Shown piece by piece: positions 15,651-24,673 of a stretch of 64,000 bases of DNA (positions are counted from its first letter, which is position 1; each line of letters opens with the position of its first letter). The DNA is from Bradyrhizobium ontarionense. GTDB taxonomy: Bacteria; Pseudomonadota; Alphaproteobacteria; Rhizobiales; Xanthobacteraceae. Below the pieces are notes generated by a model that worked only from the letters and a program-made list of their open reading frames with translations, made no database searches and was not told the origin of the DNA. The position numbers and the translations under genes are program-made. The DNA lies in assembly GCF_021088345.1 (NCBI RefSeq), contig NZ_CP088156.1:8113001-8177000 (forward strand). Reading direction: 5' to 3'.

Positions 15651-17065
15651 GACTGGGCTCGCTGCGGCTGCGACTGGTGGCCGCGGGCACCATCGCCCTT
15701 CTCGTCGCGCTCGGGGTCGCCGGTCTGGGCATGGTCGTGCTGTTCCAGCGCCACGTTGCGCGCACCTTGGCCGGCGATCTCGACATCCATCTGCGCCAGT
15801 TGCTCAATGGTCTCGACGTCGACGCCGATGGCCGCATCGTCGTGTCCCGGCCGCCCGCCGATCCGCGCTTCGCCGTGCCGTTGTCCGGGTTGTATTGGCA
15901 GATATCCGACGATCACGGCCTGCTGCTGCGCTCGCGCTCGCTGTGGGATACGATCCTGGCGCTGCCGATCGACGAGCCCGGACCGAGCGACGTGCATCAG
16001 CATGATCTGGCCGGTCCCGACGGCGCGCGCGTGCTGGTCGCCGAGCGCGGCATCCTGATGAATCCCGAGCAGCAGACCCGCGTGCGCGCCGCCGTCGCCT
16101 ACGACCTCGACGGCGCCACCATCGCGGTGCGCACCTTCGCCAAGGATCTGTCGATCGCGCTCGGCGTGCTCGCCTTGATCCTCGCGGTCGGCACCTCCGT
16201 TCAGGTCAGCCTCGGCCTGCGTCCCCTGGCGGTGTTGCGCCTCGGCGTCGCCGAGATCCGCAGCGGCAAACGTCGGCACCTTCCGGTCGACGTGCCGACC
16301 GAGGTGGCGCCCCTGGTCGAGGAGGTCAATGCGCTGCTCGACGCGCAACAGCGCGAGATCCTGCGCTCGCGCAGCCGCGCCGCCGATCTGGCGCACGGGT
16401 TCAAGACGCCGCTCGCCGCGCTGACCGCGGACGCTGCGCGGCTGAAAGAGCTCGGCCAGATCGAGCTGGCACGCAACGTCGAGAGCGTCGCCGAGGCGAT
16501 GAGTCGGCAGGTCGATCGCGAGCTCGCGCTGGCGCGGCTGCGCGGCAAGGCGCGCGGCGAGCCGGAGGCTGCGACCGAACTGGCGCCGCTGGTGGATGCG
16601 CTGCTCGGAACGCTCGGCCGCACGCCGGCCGCAGCGCATGTCAGCTTCGACGGCGAGGTGCCGGCAGGATTGCGGGTGGCGATCGATCGGACCGATCTCG
16701 CCGAGGTGCTTGGCAATCTCCTCGAGAATGCCGCGCGTCACGCGGCGAGCACGGTTCGCATCGTCACCACCGCGAGCCCCCTGGTCGTGACGGTCGAGGA
16801 TGACGGTCCGGGGATTCCGGAGACACAGATCGGCCGCGTCCTGGAACGGGGCGGCCGCCTGGACGAGCAGGGGCCCGGCAGCGGGCTGGGCCTCGCGATC
16901 GTGCAGGATGTGCTGGAGGCCTATGGCTGGCGGCTGCAGATCGGCCGCTCCGGGCTCGGCGGGGCGAAGATCACGATCGCGCCGGCCATGGTGTCCGCGC
17001 CACGCGGCTTGCCGTCGCAGGCCCCAGCACGGAAGCAGATGCGTTCGATCCTGACAACAGGCTGA
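15647..17065 (+). CDS. membrane sensor histidine kinase, PhoQ-like
   Basis: 472 residues. Membrane helices at about 9-33 and 168-190 bracket a periplasmic sensor domain of some 130 residues. A HAMP-like linker follows. The dimerisation helix holds H250 in DLAHGFKTPLAAL, the variant H-box found in PhoQ-type kinases. The ATPase domain has the N box (LGNLLENAARHA), DDGPGIPE and GSGLGLAIV. It forms an operon with the response regulator and PepSY gene. The ligand is unknown; PhoQ-like sensors respond to divalent cations, acidity or cationic peptides, and the following metal-transporter gene would fit a metal signal. Confidence 0.9.
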   Translation: MRLGSLRLRLVAAGTIALLVALGVAGLGMVVLFQRHVARTLAGDLDIHLRQLLNGLDVDADGRIVVSRPPADPRFAVPLSGLYWQISDDHGLLLRSRSLWDTILALPIDEPGPSDVHQHDLAGPDGARVLVAERGILMNPEQQTRVRAAVAYDLDGATIAVRTFAKDLSIALGVLALILAVGTSVQVSLGLRPLAVLRLGVAEIRSGKRRHLPVDVPTEVAPLVEEVNALLDAQQREILRSRSRAADLAHGFKTPLAALTADAARLKELGQIELARNVESVAEAMSRQVDRELALARLRGKARGEPEAATELAPLVDALLGTLGRTPAAAHVSFDGEVPAGLRVAIDRTDLAEVLGNLLENAARHAASTVRIVTTASPLVVTVEDDGPGIPETQIGRVLERGGRLDEQGPGSGLGLAIVQDVLEAYGWRLQIGRSGLGGAKITIAPAMVSAPRGLPSQAPARKQMRSILTTG

Positions 17066-17175
17066 CATCGGCCGTCAGCGCCGCGACCCCCACGGTCGGC
17101 TATCCCCTCGGGTCAAGCCACCCCGCGCTCCGGTCCGCCGGCAGCGAGGTGCCCAAAGCCTGAAGGAAGCTGATC

Positions 17176-17724
17176 ATGCGTATGCGAAACACCGCCAAGT
17201 CCTACGGATCCGTCGCGATCGGACTGCACTGGATCGTCGCCGTGCTGGTGCCGGCGGCCTGGATCTCAGGTCATCTCGGCGACGTGCTGCCACGCGGGTC
17301 TCACGACACGGGCCTGCTCATGCACGTCTGCCTCGGCCTGTCGATGCTCGGTTTCGCGCTGGCGCGCCTGGCCTGGCGTCTGGCCGATCCGCCGCCGCTC
17401 CCCGAAGCGACCAAGCTCGGGACGTGGACCGTTCATGCCGGCGAGATCGCGCACCTGCTGATCTACGGCATCATGTTCGCCATTCCGGTCCTCGGTATCC
17501 TGACCCAGTTCGCCAGCGGCGAGGCGTTGCCGGTGTTCGGGCTCGTCGACATCGCTTCGCCCTGGGCCGGCGATCGCGGCTTCGCGCACGACCTGAAGGA
17601 GATGCACGAGGCGTTGGCCAACGGCCTGATGATCCTGATCGGCCTGCACGCCGGCGCGGCGTTGCTGCATCATTACTGGCTGCACGACCGGACCCTGCGG
17701 CGGATGGTGCCGGGATTGCGGTGA
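17176..17724 (+). CDS. cytochrome b561 (CybB type)
   Basis: 182 residues with four membrane helices and the heme-ligating His pattern of the family: GLHWIVA at H18, LLMHVCLG in helix 2, TVHAGEIAH before helix 3 and GLHAGAALLHH in helix 4. This is a diheme inner-membrane protein that oxidises quinol or superoxide and passes electrons to periplasmic partners. It follows the kinase gene by 110 bases and precedes the VIT1-type transporter; the three may belong to one regulon. Confidence 0.9.
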   Translation: MRMRNTAKSYGSVAIGLHWIVAVLVPAAWISGHLGDVLPRGSHDTGLLMHVCLGLSMLGFALARLAWRLADPPPLPEATKLGTWTVHAGEIAHLLIYGIMFAIPVLGILTQFASGEALPVFGLVDIASPWAGDRGFAHDLKEMHEALANGLMILIGLHAGAALLHHYWLHDRTLRRMVPGLR

Positions 17725-17783
17725 TGATGTCTGTCATCCAGGCGGGCTAGAAACCTCCGTCGAAGATCGAATCGGAGGCCTCC

Positions 17784-18479
17784 ATGCCGGCAACGCCACA
17801 TCTCGAAAAGCACTTCACGGCCACGGAAGCCGTCCGTGACGTCGTGATCGGCATGGCCGACGGGCTTACCGTTCCGTTCGCGCTGGCAGCCGGATTGTCG
17901 GCTGCCATCACCACGACCAGCGTGATCGTGACGGCCGGCCTCGCCGAGGTCGTCGCCGGCGCGATCGCGATGGGGCTGGGCGGCTATCTCGCCGCCCGCA
18001 CCGACGCCGAACATTACGCCGCCGAGGAGAAGCGGGAGCATGATGAGATCGAGCACCTCCGCGGCCGCGAAGTCGAGGAGGTCGCGGCGATCTTCCGCGG
18101 CTATGGTCTCGAAGGTCAGGCCTTGACCACGGTGGTCGAGTCCATCGCTTCCGATCGCAAGCGCTGGGTCGACTTCATGATGCGTTTCGAGCTCGGCCTC
18201 GAACGGCCCGATCCGAAGCGCGCGCCGGTCAGCGCGTTGACCATCGGCGGCTCCTATGTGATCGGCGGGCTGATCCCTTTGATCCCATACATGCTGACCC
18301 ACGACATCACGAGCGCGCTCCGAATCTCCGTGGTCTCGACCGGCCTTGCCCTGCTCGTGTTCGGCGCCATCAAGGGCCACTTCACCGGCGCCAGCAGGAT
18401 CAAGTCTGCGCTGCAGACCGTGCTGGTCGGTGGCCTCGCTGCCGGTGCGGCGTTCTGGCTGGCACATCTGTTCGGGTAG
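17784..18479 (+). CDS. VIT1/CCC1 family iron/manganese transporter
   Basis: 231 residues. The first membrane helix has the family signature RDVVIGMADGLTVPFALAAGL. The cytoplasmic metal-binding segment between helices 2 and 3 is Glu-rich (AEHYAAEEKREHDEIEH, then EVEEVAAIF). Three further helices follow. Relatives move Fe(II) or Mn(II) out of the cytoplasm against protons. The start is at the ATG after a GGAGG-containing site. The following 1 kb has no gene and is filled with dispersed repeats. Confidence 0.9.
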   Translation: MPATPHLEKHFTATEAVRDVVIGMADGLTVPFALAAGLSAAITTTSVIVTAGLAEVVAGAIAMGLGGYLAARTDAEHYAAEEKREHDEIEHLRGREVEEVAAIFRGYGLEGQALTTVVESIASDRKRWVDFMMRFELGLERPDPKRAPVSALTIGGSYVIGGLIPLIPYMLTHDITSALRISVVSTGLALLVFGAIKGHFTGASRIKSALQTVLVGGLAAGAAFWLAHLFG

Positions 18480-18514
18480 GGCGGAGGCTGCCCGCGCGGC
18501 TGACATGCGCCAGA

Positions 18515-18605
18515 TCCGTAGGGTGGGCAAAGAGGCGCACGCGGCAACGCCGCGTCGCATCGTGCCCACCGCGCGGTTCGAACGGTGACAATGGTGGGCA
18601 CGCGC
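18515..18605. repeat. dispersed GTAGGGTGGGCAAAG-type repeat, copy A
   Basis: TCCGTAGGGTGGGCAAAG at 18515-18532 occurs again, base for base, at 54668-54685, and here is followed by GTGCCCACC on the other half. The outer boundary is approximate. The same motif marks a family of short intergenic repeats; no coding potential is visible. Confidence 0.6.
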
Positions 18606-18664
18606 CGCCTGGCGGCGGCGCCACGGCTGTCCCGATTGGGGAGAAAAAGCGCAATCTCTCCGCG

Positions 18665-18846
18665 CGTCATTCCGGGGCGTTCGCGCGCAAAATGGCGAAG
18701 CCATTTTGAAGCAGCGCGAATGAGCCCGGAATCCATAGCCACAGGCGGCGGTGAGATGCGAGACGGCGGTGGCGAGCATCGCGAGCTGTCGCTGACAGCT
18801 GTGGTTATGGATTCCGGGCTCGCGCTACGCGCGCCCCGGAATGACG
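18665..18846. repeat. 182-bp palindromic intergenic repeat
   Basis: The ends are a perfect 15-base inverted repeat, CGTCATTCCGGGGCG and its complement. Inside are further complementary arms (GCCCGGAATCCATA at 18724-18737 against TATGGATTCCGGGC at 18806-18819), so the element can fold into one long hairpin. It looks like a non-autonomous mobile or REP-like element. A CGTCATTCCGG fragment also appears near 13952. The stretch from 18847 to 19221 holds nothing I can name. Confidence 0.75.
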
Positions 18847-19221
18847 ATGAGGAGAAAGTCGTGGCGAGCATTCGCATCTGCGCGTGAAGGACGATTTCGT
18901 GAACGTCGTCAAGTCGATGCTCCGTGCAGCCCGTCGCCGAAAGATTTTGCTTTCGTTTTTTCGGAAAACGTGCTCTATTGTCGCCATCCCGTGCTCCTCG
19001 AGAGGGGCGCTTCGCGATCGTCATGGAACGTCGGGCGCGGGATGCGGTGGCCGCAATTTGCCGCAGCGTGTCTCTGATGCGCGGACGAACGGCAGGTTGC
19101 GGACGTGAAGTCGCGTGGTCCTGGCGCCCCGATGCTGGCGCCAAGTCTTCGGGGGATGATCCCGAGGGCGACGGTGGCTAACAAGCCGGACACCGGGGAG
19201 ATCGCGAAGTAAGCGTGAAAA

Positions 19222-19398
19222 CCATCGCGCAGGGAATGCCGGGTTGTCTCGGCTGTACCTGTGGTGACTGCCGCCTGCTTTTTTTCTGCAGGCGGGCCAT
19301 GGGTCGCGGCCAGCGCCCGGCATTCCCTGCGCCCTCTGCCTGATCAGAGGGCAACACCGATGACATCACTCGGGTGCATGGCGCCGCGAGAGCCGTGA
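19222..19398. repeat. ~175-bp dispersed structured repeat, copy 1
   Basis: Nearly identical, in opposite orientation, to 47744-47917. It contains terminal arms GCAGGGAATGCCGGG (19229-19243) and the complement (19316-19330). It also contains an internal stem around a T-run (GCCGCCTGC, T7, GCAGGCGGG) and a small hairpin GCCCTCT-N8-AGAGGGC at 19331-19352. Both copies lie between genes. Confidence 0.8.
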
Positions 19399-19442
19399 CG
19401 CATGCCGCCATGGCAACGGGGGGGAGCGACACTCCCGGCGCG

Positions 19443-19467
19443 GGAACCAAATTCCGCAGCCAAGGTT
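19443..19467 (+). promoter_or_regulatory. EcfG-type general stress promoter for DUF3606 gene
   Basis: GGAAC-N16-GGTT, continuing AGC, 25 bases before the ATG at 19492. The -35 GGAAC and spacing to TT match the alphaproteobacterial EcfG/RpoE2 consensus. The same arrangement, GGAAC-N16-GGTTAGC, stands upstream of the DUF892 gene at 51777. Confidence 0.55.
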
Positions 19468-19491
19468 AGCTGGCATGCAGGAGGACTCCCA

Positions 19492-19767
19492 ATGCGCCGC
19501 GCCAAAATTCAGCCGACCCGCAACAAGCTCGACCTGACCGATCAGGCCCAGGTCCGCGTCGTCACCAAGCGACTGAAGATGTCGCCCGCCGAATTGGCCG
19601 AGATGGTCGGACGCATCGGCAATTCCATCACGGCGATCAACAAGGAAGTCACGCAGCAGCGGGCAGCGAAGCTGCCGGCGCCGGCCGGCACCGTAATCGC
19701 CTCGGTGACGGTGACCGAGACCAAGGCCGAGTTGATCATGCCGGACGACACACCGGCGGCAACCTAG
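19492..19767 (+). CDS. DUF3606 small protein
   Basis: 91 residues starting at the ATG with AGGAGGAC 7 bases upstream. The first 60 residues are a DUF3606 domain (KLDLTDQAQVRVVTKRL, MSPAELAEMVGRIGNS). The rest is a Pro/Ala and Thr/Val-rich tail unlike the domain. Members are small, common in rhizobia and often under general-stress control, which agrees with the EcfG-like promoter in front. Molecular function is unknown. Confidence 0.85.
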   Translation: MRRAKIQPTRNKLDLTDQAQVRVVTKRLKMSPAELAEMVGRIGNSITAINKEVTQQRAAKLPAPAGTVIASVTVTETKAELIMPDDTPAAT

Positions 19768-19826
19768 CAATCGGGATCATCGACACCCGGCAATCGACCT
19801 GGGGCATTGGACGAAGGGGGCAAAGG

Positions 19827-22064
19827 ATGGACCAACGCACCGACCTCGGTGACGCTTTGACGCGGGCCGCGTTCAGTTTGCGCAAGGCCAAGATCAGTGA
19901 AGGCCGCCCGTTTCCGCTCGGCGCCACATGGGACGGGCTGGGCGTCAACTTTGCGATCTTTTCTGCGCACGCCACCAAGGTCGAGCTGTGCCTGTTCGAC
20001 GATGCCGGCGAGACCGAGCTCGAGCGCATCGAGCTTCCCGAATATACCGACGAGGTCTGGCACGGCTATCTGCCGACCGCACGCCCCGGCACGGTCTATG
20101 GCTATCGGGTGCACGGACCCTATGAGCCCGATGCCGGCCACCGGTTCAATCCCAACAAGCTCGTGATCGATCCCTATGCCAAGCAGCTGGTCGGCCAGCT
20201 CTGCTGGGGTCCGGAGCTGTTCGGCTATCAGCTCGATCATGCCGACAAGGATCTCTCGTTCGACGACCGCGACAGCGCCCCCTTGATGCTGAAATGCCGG
20301 GTCATCGACCCCGCCTTCACCTGGGGCACGTCGCGCAAGCCTGAGATCCCGTGGGAGCGGACGATCTTCTACGAGATGCACGTCAAGGGCTTCACCAAGC
20401 TGCATCCGCTGGTCCCCGAAGCCGACCGCGGCACCTTTGCCGGCCTCGCGCACCAGGACATTCCGGCCTATCTGCGCTCGCTCGGCATCACCGCGGCCGA
20501 GCTGTTGCCGATCCATGCCTTCATCGACGACAGCTACCTGGTCGAGAAGGAATTGCGCAACTACTGGGGCTACAACTCGATCGCCTTCTTTGCGCCCGAA
20601 CCGCGTTATCTCAAGGCGCCGTTCGCGACCGAATTCAAGACCATGGTCAACCAGTTTCACGCCCATGGCATCGAGGTGATCCTCGACGTGGTCTATAACC
20701 ACACCGCCGAAGGCAACGAGCTCGGACCGACGCTGTCGTTCAAGGGCATCGACAATGCCAGCTACTACCGGCTGCTGCCGGACCAGAGGCGCTACTACAT
20801 CAACGACACCGGCACCGGCAACACGGTGAATTTGTCGCACCAGCGGGTGCTGCAGCTCGTCGCCGATTCGTTGCGCTACTGGGCGACCGAGATGCGGGTC
20901 GACGGCTTCCGCTTCGACCTCGCCACCATCCTGGCGCGCGAGCCCTATGGCTTCGACGAGGGCGGCAGCTTTCTCGATGCCTGCCGCCAGGACCCGGTGC
21001 TGAACAGCGTCAAGCTGATCGCCGAGCCCTGGGACATCGGCCCGGGCGGCTATCAGGTCGGCCAGTTTCCGCCCGGCTGGGCCGAATGGAACGACAAGTT
21101 CCGCGACACCGCGCGCGCGTTCTGGAAGGGCGATTCCGGCACGCTTGCGGACTTCGCCAAGCGCATTTCCGGCTCGGGCGATCTGTTCAACAAGCGCGGC
21201 CGCCGGCCCTGGGCGAGCGTGAACTTCATCACCGCCCATGACGGCTTCAACCTCAACGACCTCGTCTCCTACAACGACAAGCACAACGAGGCCAACGGCG
21301 AGGACAATCGCGACGGCCACAGCAACAACCATTCCTGGAATTGCGGCGCCGAGGGGCCGACCGACGATCCCGAGATCATCGCCTTGCGCGAGCGCCAGAA
21401 GCGCAATCTTCTGGCCACGATGCTGCTGTCGCATGGCACGCCGATGCTGCTGGCCGGCGACGAGTTCGGCCACTCGCAGGGCGGCAGCAACAACGCCTAC
21501 GCGCAGGACAACGAGACCACCTGGTTCGACTGGATGGGCATCGCGCCGCAGGGACGTGCTTTGCGCGAATTCACGCGCAAGCTGATCGCGATGCGCAAGG
21601 CGTTTCCGATCCTCTATCGCAGCCGCTTTCTGATCGGCTCTCACAACGAGGATCTCGGCGTCAATGACGTGACCTGGCTCGACCCGTCGGGCGAGGCGAT
21701 GACGGTCGAGCAGTGGACTGACGGCAATGCGCGCTGCTTCGGCATGCTGCTCGATGGCCGCGCCCAGGAGACCGGCGTGAAGCGGCGCGGCTCCGACGCG
21801 ACGCTTCTGCTTGTCTACAACGCGCATTACGACGTCGTGAACTTCACGCTGCCGGCCGTGCCCGAGGGACACAATTGGCTGGCGCTGATCGATACCAATC
21901 AGCCCGAAGCGCAATTGCAGTCGCTGCCCTTCGGCCACGTCTATGAGGTCACGGGGCGCTCGCTGTTGGCGCTCGGACTGTCGTCGGAGCAACAGCCGAT
22001 GCGCAGCCTGCGCCACGGGCTCGGCGCGCTGCTCGACATCGCGGAGGCGCCGCTGCAGGGGTAG
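19827..22064 (+). CDS. glgX: glycogen debranching enzyme GlgX
   Basis: 745 residues, the normal length. An N-terminal CBM48 beta-sandwich (about 25-150) precedes the GH13 (beta/alpha)8 barrel. Catalytic residues are D364 in MRVDGFRFDLA, E400 in LIAEPWD and D472 in ITAHDGFN; the helper motif DVVYNHTAEG is also present. The enzyme hydrolyses alpha-1,6 branches of glycogen limit dextrins in the cytoplasm. The gene stands apart from other glycogen or trehalose genes in this window; the DUF3606 gene is 59 bases upstream. Confidence 0.95.
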   Translation: MDQRTDLGDALTRAAFSLRKAKISEGRPFPLGATWDGLGVNFAIFSAHATKVELCLFDDAGETELERIELPEYTDEVWHGYLPTARPGTVYGYRVHGPYEPDAGHRFNPNKLVIDPYAKQLVGQLCWGPELFGYQLDHADKDLSFDDRDSAPLMLKCRVIDPAFTWGTSRKPEIPWERTIFYEMHVKGFTKLHPLVPEADRGTFAGLAHQDIPAYLRSLGITAAELLPIHAFIDDSYLVEKELRNYWGYNSIAFFAPEPRYLKAPFATEFKTMVNQFHAHGIEVILDVVYNHTAEGNELGPTLSFKGIDNASYYRLLPDQRRYYINDTGTGNTVNLSHQRVLQLVADSLRYWATEMRVDGFRFDLATILAREPYGFDEGGSFLDACRQDPVLNSVKLIAEPWDIGPGGYQVGQFPPGWAEWNDKFRDTARAFWKGDSGTLADFAKRISGSGDLFNKRGRRPWASVNFITAHDGFNLNDLVSYNDKHNEANGEDNRDGHSNNHSWNCGAEGPTDDPEIIALRERQKRNLLATMLLSHGTPMLLAGDEFGHSQGGSNNAYAQDNETTWFDWMGIAPQGRALREFTRKLIAMRKAFPILYRSRFLIGSHNEDLGVNDVTWLDPSGEAMTVEQWTDGNARCFGMLLDGRAQETGVKRRGSDATLLLVYNAHYDVVNFTLPAVPEGHNWLALIDTNQPEAQLQSLPFGHVYEVTGRSLLALGLSSEQQPMRSLRHGLGALLDIAEAPLQG

Positions 22065-22117
22065 GGGTTTTGGGGGATCGCGGTTGAACGAAGAGTTGGA
22101 GGCAAGCACGCCTGCGG

Positions 22118-22257
22118 CCGTCCTTCGAGACGCGCGCCAAGGTGCGCGCTCCTCAGGACGAGGGCCGTTGTTGCGGCCCAGCCGCTGTGAGGGCGGCAAA
22201 GGCCGAACCCTCATGGTGAGGAGCGCGCCCCTTGGCGCGCGTCTCGAACCATGAGGC
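22118..22257. repeat. palindromic intergenic repeat downstream of glgX
   Basis: Two long complementary arms: TTCGAGACGCGCGCCAAG beginning at 22124 and CTTGGCGCGCGTCTCGAA ending near 22248, each extended by CGCGCTCCTCA and TGAGGAGCGCG. It forms a hairpin-type dispersed element in the gap between glgX and the LysR gene, and could also act as a transcription terminator. Confidence 0.6.
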
Positions 22258-22309
22258 CGAGTTTCGATCGCGTCGGTCGATCTGTGCGCGATGCACTGAC
22301 TGCCGCCTG

Positions 22310-23227
22310 TCACGCGCCGCGGGCATATTTCGCAAGCCGCGCGTCCAGCACGCCGAGCATCGCCTCGCGCGCCGGATCGCGCGAGCCGCGCAGCCAGGCT
22401 GCCGCCAGCGGGAGGCGCCCGGCCGTGCTGCCGCGCTTCAGCCGCAATGGCACGAAGCGGACGCCGGAGACCGCGAGCCGCGCGGTCCAGCGCGGCACGA
22501 TCGCGATGCCGAGCCGCGCGGCGACCAGATGCACGATGGTCTGCTTCTCGTCGGCGAATTGCACGACGTCAGGCGACAGCCCGGCCTGCGCGAACAGCTT
22601 CATCGTGAGGTCGTGGCTGTGCGGCCGCGATCTCCGGTCCGGCACGATCAGCGGCTGGTCGGCGATATCTGAAAGCGAGACGGAGGCGCGCGAGGCGAGC
22701 CTGTGCCGCCGCGGCAGCGCGACGACCGCACTCTCGCTGAGCAGGGCGCGGAATTCGAGCCGCGGATCGGTTCGTCCCGGCGGCCTGATGAAGGCGAGGT
22801 CGAGCGCGCCGGAGAGAATCTTCGGCAGCAGCCGGATGGTCTTCTCCTCCAGGAGATGCACCGCGATCTCGGGATGCGCGTCACGGAAATCATGCAAGAG
22901 CTGCGGCAGCAGCCCGGCGGCGGCGCTGTCGATGGCGCCGACACGCAGCCGCTGCGCGCGTGTGCCGCGGGCGCGCTGGCGGAAGCCGGTCTCGACCGCT
23001 TCGACCCGCGCCAGGATCGCCCGGGCGTCGCGCAGCAAGGTCGCGCCATGCTCGGTCAGCGACACCGCGCGCGTGGTTCGTGCGAACAGCGGCGTCGCGA
23101 GGTCCTCTTCCAGGAGCTTGATCTGGCGGCCGAGCGCCGACGGCAGCATCTGCAGCCGCTGCGCGGCCTTGCCGAAATGCAGCTCCTCGGCGGCGGCGAC
23201 GAAGCAGCGGAGCTGGTGCAATTCCAT
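22310..23227 (-). CDS. LysR family regulator
   Basis: 305 residues. N-terminal LysR helix-turn-helix (about 1-60: [52 protein letters not shown]) and a periplasmic-binding-protein-like effector domain (about 90-295). It is divergent from the MFS-tartrate dehydrogenase pair across 129 bases that contain a T-N11-A type site. It is therefore likely the activator of that pair, with tartrate or a related hydroxy acid as the inducer. Confidence 0.9.
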   Translation of the reverse strand: MELHQLRCFVAAAEELHFGKAAQRLQMLPSALGRQIKLLEEDLATPLFARTTRAVSLTEHGATLLRDARAILARVEAVETGFRQRARGTRAQRLRVGAIDSAAAGLLPQLLHDFRDAHPEIAVHLLEEKTIRLLPKILSGALDLAFIRPPGRTDPRLEFRALLSESAVVALPRRHRLASRASVSLSDIADQPLIVPDRRSRPHSHDLTMKLFAQAGLSPDVVQFADEKQTIVHLVAARLGIAIVPRWTARLAVSGVRFVPLRLKRGSTAGRLPLAAAWLRGSRDPAREAMLGVLDARLAKYARGA

Positions 23228-23256
23228 GACGGCGGTCCCTGTGGGCGATCGCGGAG

Positions 23257-23279
23257 ATTATATCGATTTTTTGTATAAT
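23257..23279. promoter_or_regulatory. LysR-type box (ATTATA-N11-TATAAT)
   Basis: A perfect 6-base inverted repeat with an 11-base spacer, the classical LysR T-N11-A pattern, 30 bases upstream of the LysR start and 78 upstream of the MFS start. The right arm TATAAT could also serve as a -10 element. Confidence 0.6.
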
Positions 23280-23356
23280 GGTGCGAGCATTGAAACGGGT
23301 CTGCGCCGCCGCCTACGCTCGTCGGATCAACGACAAGATGGACCAGGGAGGTGACG

Positions 23357-24652
23357 GTGGCCGAAGAGCTGGAGACGCGCGTGCTGCGCAAGATCACGTT
23401 GCGCATCGTCCCCTTCATCATGCTGCTCTACTTCGTCGCCTTCATCGACCGCGTCAATGTCGGCTTTGCGGCGCTGACCATGAACAAGGACATCGGGCTA
23501 TCAGCCTCGGCCTATGGTTTTGGCGCCGGCATCTTCTTCTGGGGCTATTTCCTGTTCGAGGTGCCCTCCAATCTCGCGCTCGACAAGTTCGGCGCGCGAA
23601 TCTGGATCGCCCGGGTGATGATCACCTGGGGCCTCGTGTCGGGCGCGATGGCGTTCGTGCAGGGGCCGACGAGCTTCTATGTGCTGCGCTTCCTGCTCGG
23701 GGCGGCGGAGGCAGGCTTTTTCCCCGGCATCATCCTCTATCTTTCCTATTGGTTCCCGGCGCGGCAGCGCGCCGCCGTCACCGCATTGTTCATGGCGGCC
23801 GCACCGTTGTCGACGGTACTCGGGTCGCCCGTTTCCGGCGCGCTCCTGGAGATGGACGGCGTGCTCGGCATGAAGGGTTGGCAGTGGCTGTTCCTGATCG
23901 AGGCGCTGCCGGCGGTGCTGCTCGGCTTCGTCGTACTCGGATACATGACGGACCGGCCGGAACAGGCGCGCTGGCTCGCCGCCGACGAACGCGACTGGCT
24001 GGTGCGCACCATGAAGGCAGAGCTGGCGAGCAAGGCCGGGACCGCGAGCCACAGCATCTGGCGGGGCTTGGCGGACATCCGTGTGCTGGCGCTGGCGCTG
24101 GTCTATTTCGGCACCTCGGCCGGGCTCTACACGCTCGGCGTCTGGGCGCCGCAGATCATCAAGCAGTTCGGCCTGTCGTCATTCGCCGTCGGCTTCCTCA
24201 ACGCCGTGCCGCCGACCGTCGCCGTGATCGTCATGATCCTGTGGGCGCGGCATTCGGACCGCACCGCCGAGCGCACCTGGCACGTCGTGCTGGCCTGCGC
24301 CGTGGCGGCCCTCGGCCTCTGGCTGGCGGGGCTCTCGACCAGCGTCGCCGCGGTCCTGGCTGCACTCACCCTGGTGAATGTCGGCATTTCCTCGTCCAAG
24401 CCGCCGCTGTGGAGCATGCCGACGACGTTCCTGTCCGGCTCGGCGGCAGCGGCCGGCATCGCGACCATCAATTCGATCGGCAACCTCGGTGGCTTCGTCG
24501 GTCCGGCCATGATCGGCTGGATCAAGGACCAGACCGGCAGCTTCAACGGCGGGCTCTATTTCGTCGCCGGCCTGCTCGTGATCTCGGCGGTGCTGACCCT
24601 GTTGCTCTCGCGATCACAAAGTGCAAAGGCCGAACCGGCCACGCAGTCCTGA
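23357..24652 (+). CDS. MFS transporter, tartrate/organic-acid type
   Basis: About 431 residues. I use the second GTG (23357), 5 bases beyond a GGAGG core; the first GTG at 23351 overlaps that ribosome-binding site. It is an ACS-family protein with IDRVNVGFAALTMNKDIGLS after helix 1 and EAGFFPGIILYLSYWFP in helix 4, as in TtuB tartrate transporters and other hydroxy-acid importers. It precedes tartrate dehydrogenase by 21 bases, so the pair forms one operon. Confidence 0.88.
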   Translation: MAEELETRVLRKITLRIVPFIMLLYFVAFIDRVNVGFAALTMNKDIGLSASAYGFGAGIFFWGYFLFEVPSNLALDKFGARIWIARVMITWGLVSGAMAFVQGPTSFYVLRFLLGAAEAGFFPGIILYLSYWFPARQRAAVTALFMAAAPLSTVLGSPVSGALLEMDGVLGMKGWQWLFLIEALPAVLLGFVVLGYMTDRPEQARWLAADERDWLVRTMKAELASKAGTASHSIWRGLADIRVLALALVYFGTSAGLYTLGVWAPQIIKQFGLSSFAVGFLNAVPPTVAVIVMILWARHSDRTAERTWHVVLACAVAALGLWLAGLSTSVAAVLAALTLVNVGISSSKPPLWSMPTTFLSGSAAAAGIATINSIGNLGGFVGPAMIGWIKDQTGSFNGGLYFVAGLLVISAVLTLLLSRSQSAKAEPATQS

Positions 24653-24673
24653 CCCTTCATACGGAGTTCTTTC

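Noticed and set aside
19764..22313. Long open frame (849 codons) on the minus strand across glgX
   Set aside because: It is the antisense shadow of a GC-rich gene. glgX has all GH13 catalytic residues, and the antisense product is a low-complexity, His/Arg/Gly-rich sequence without any family feature.
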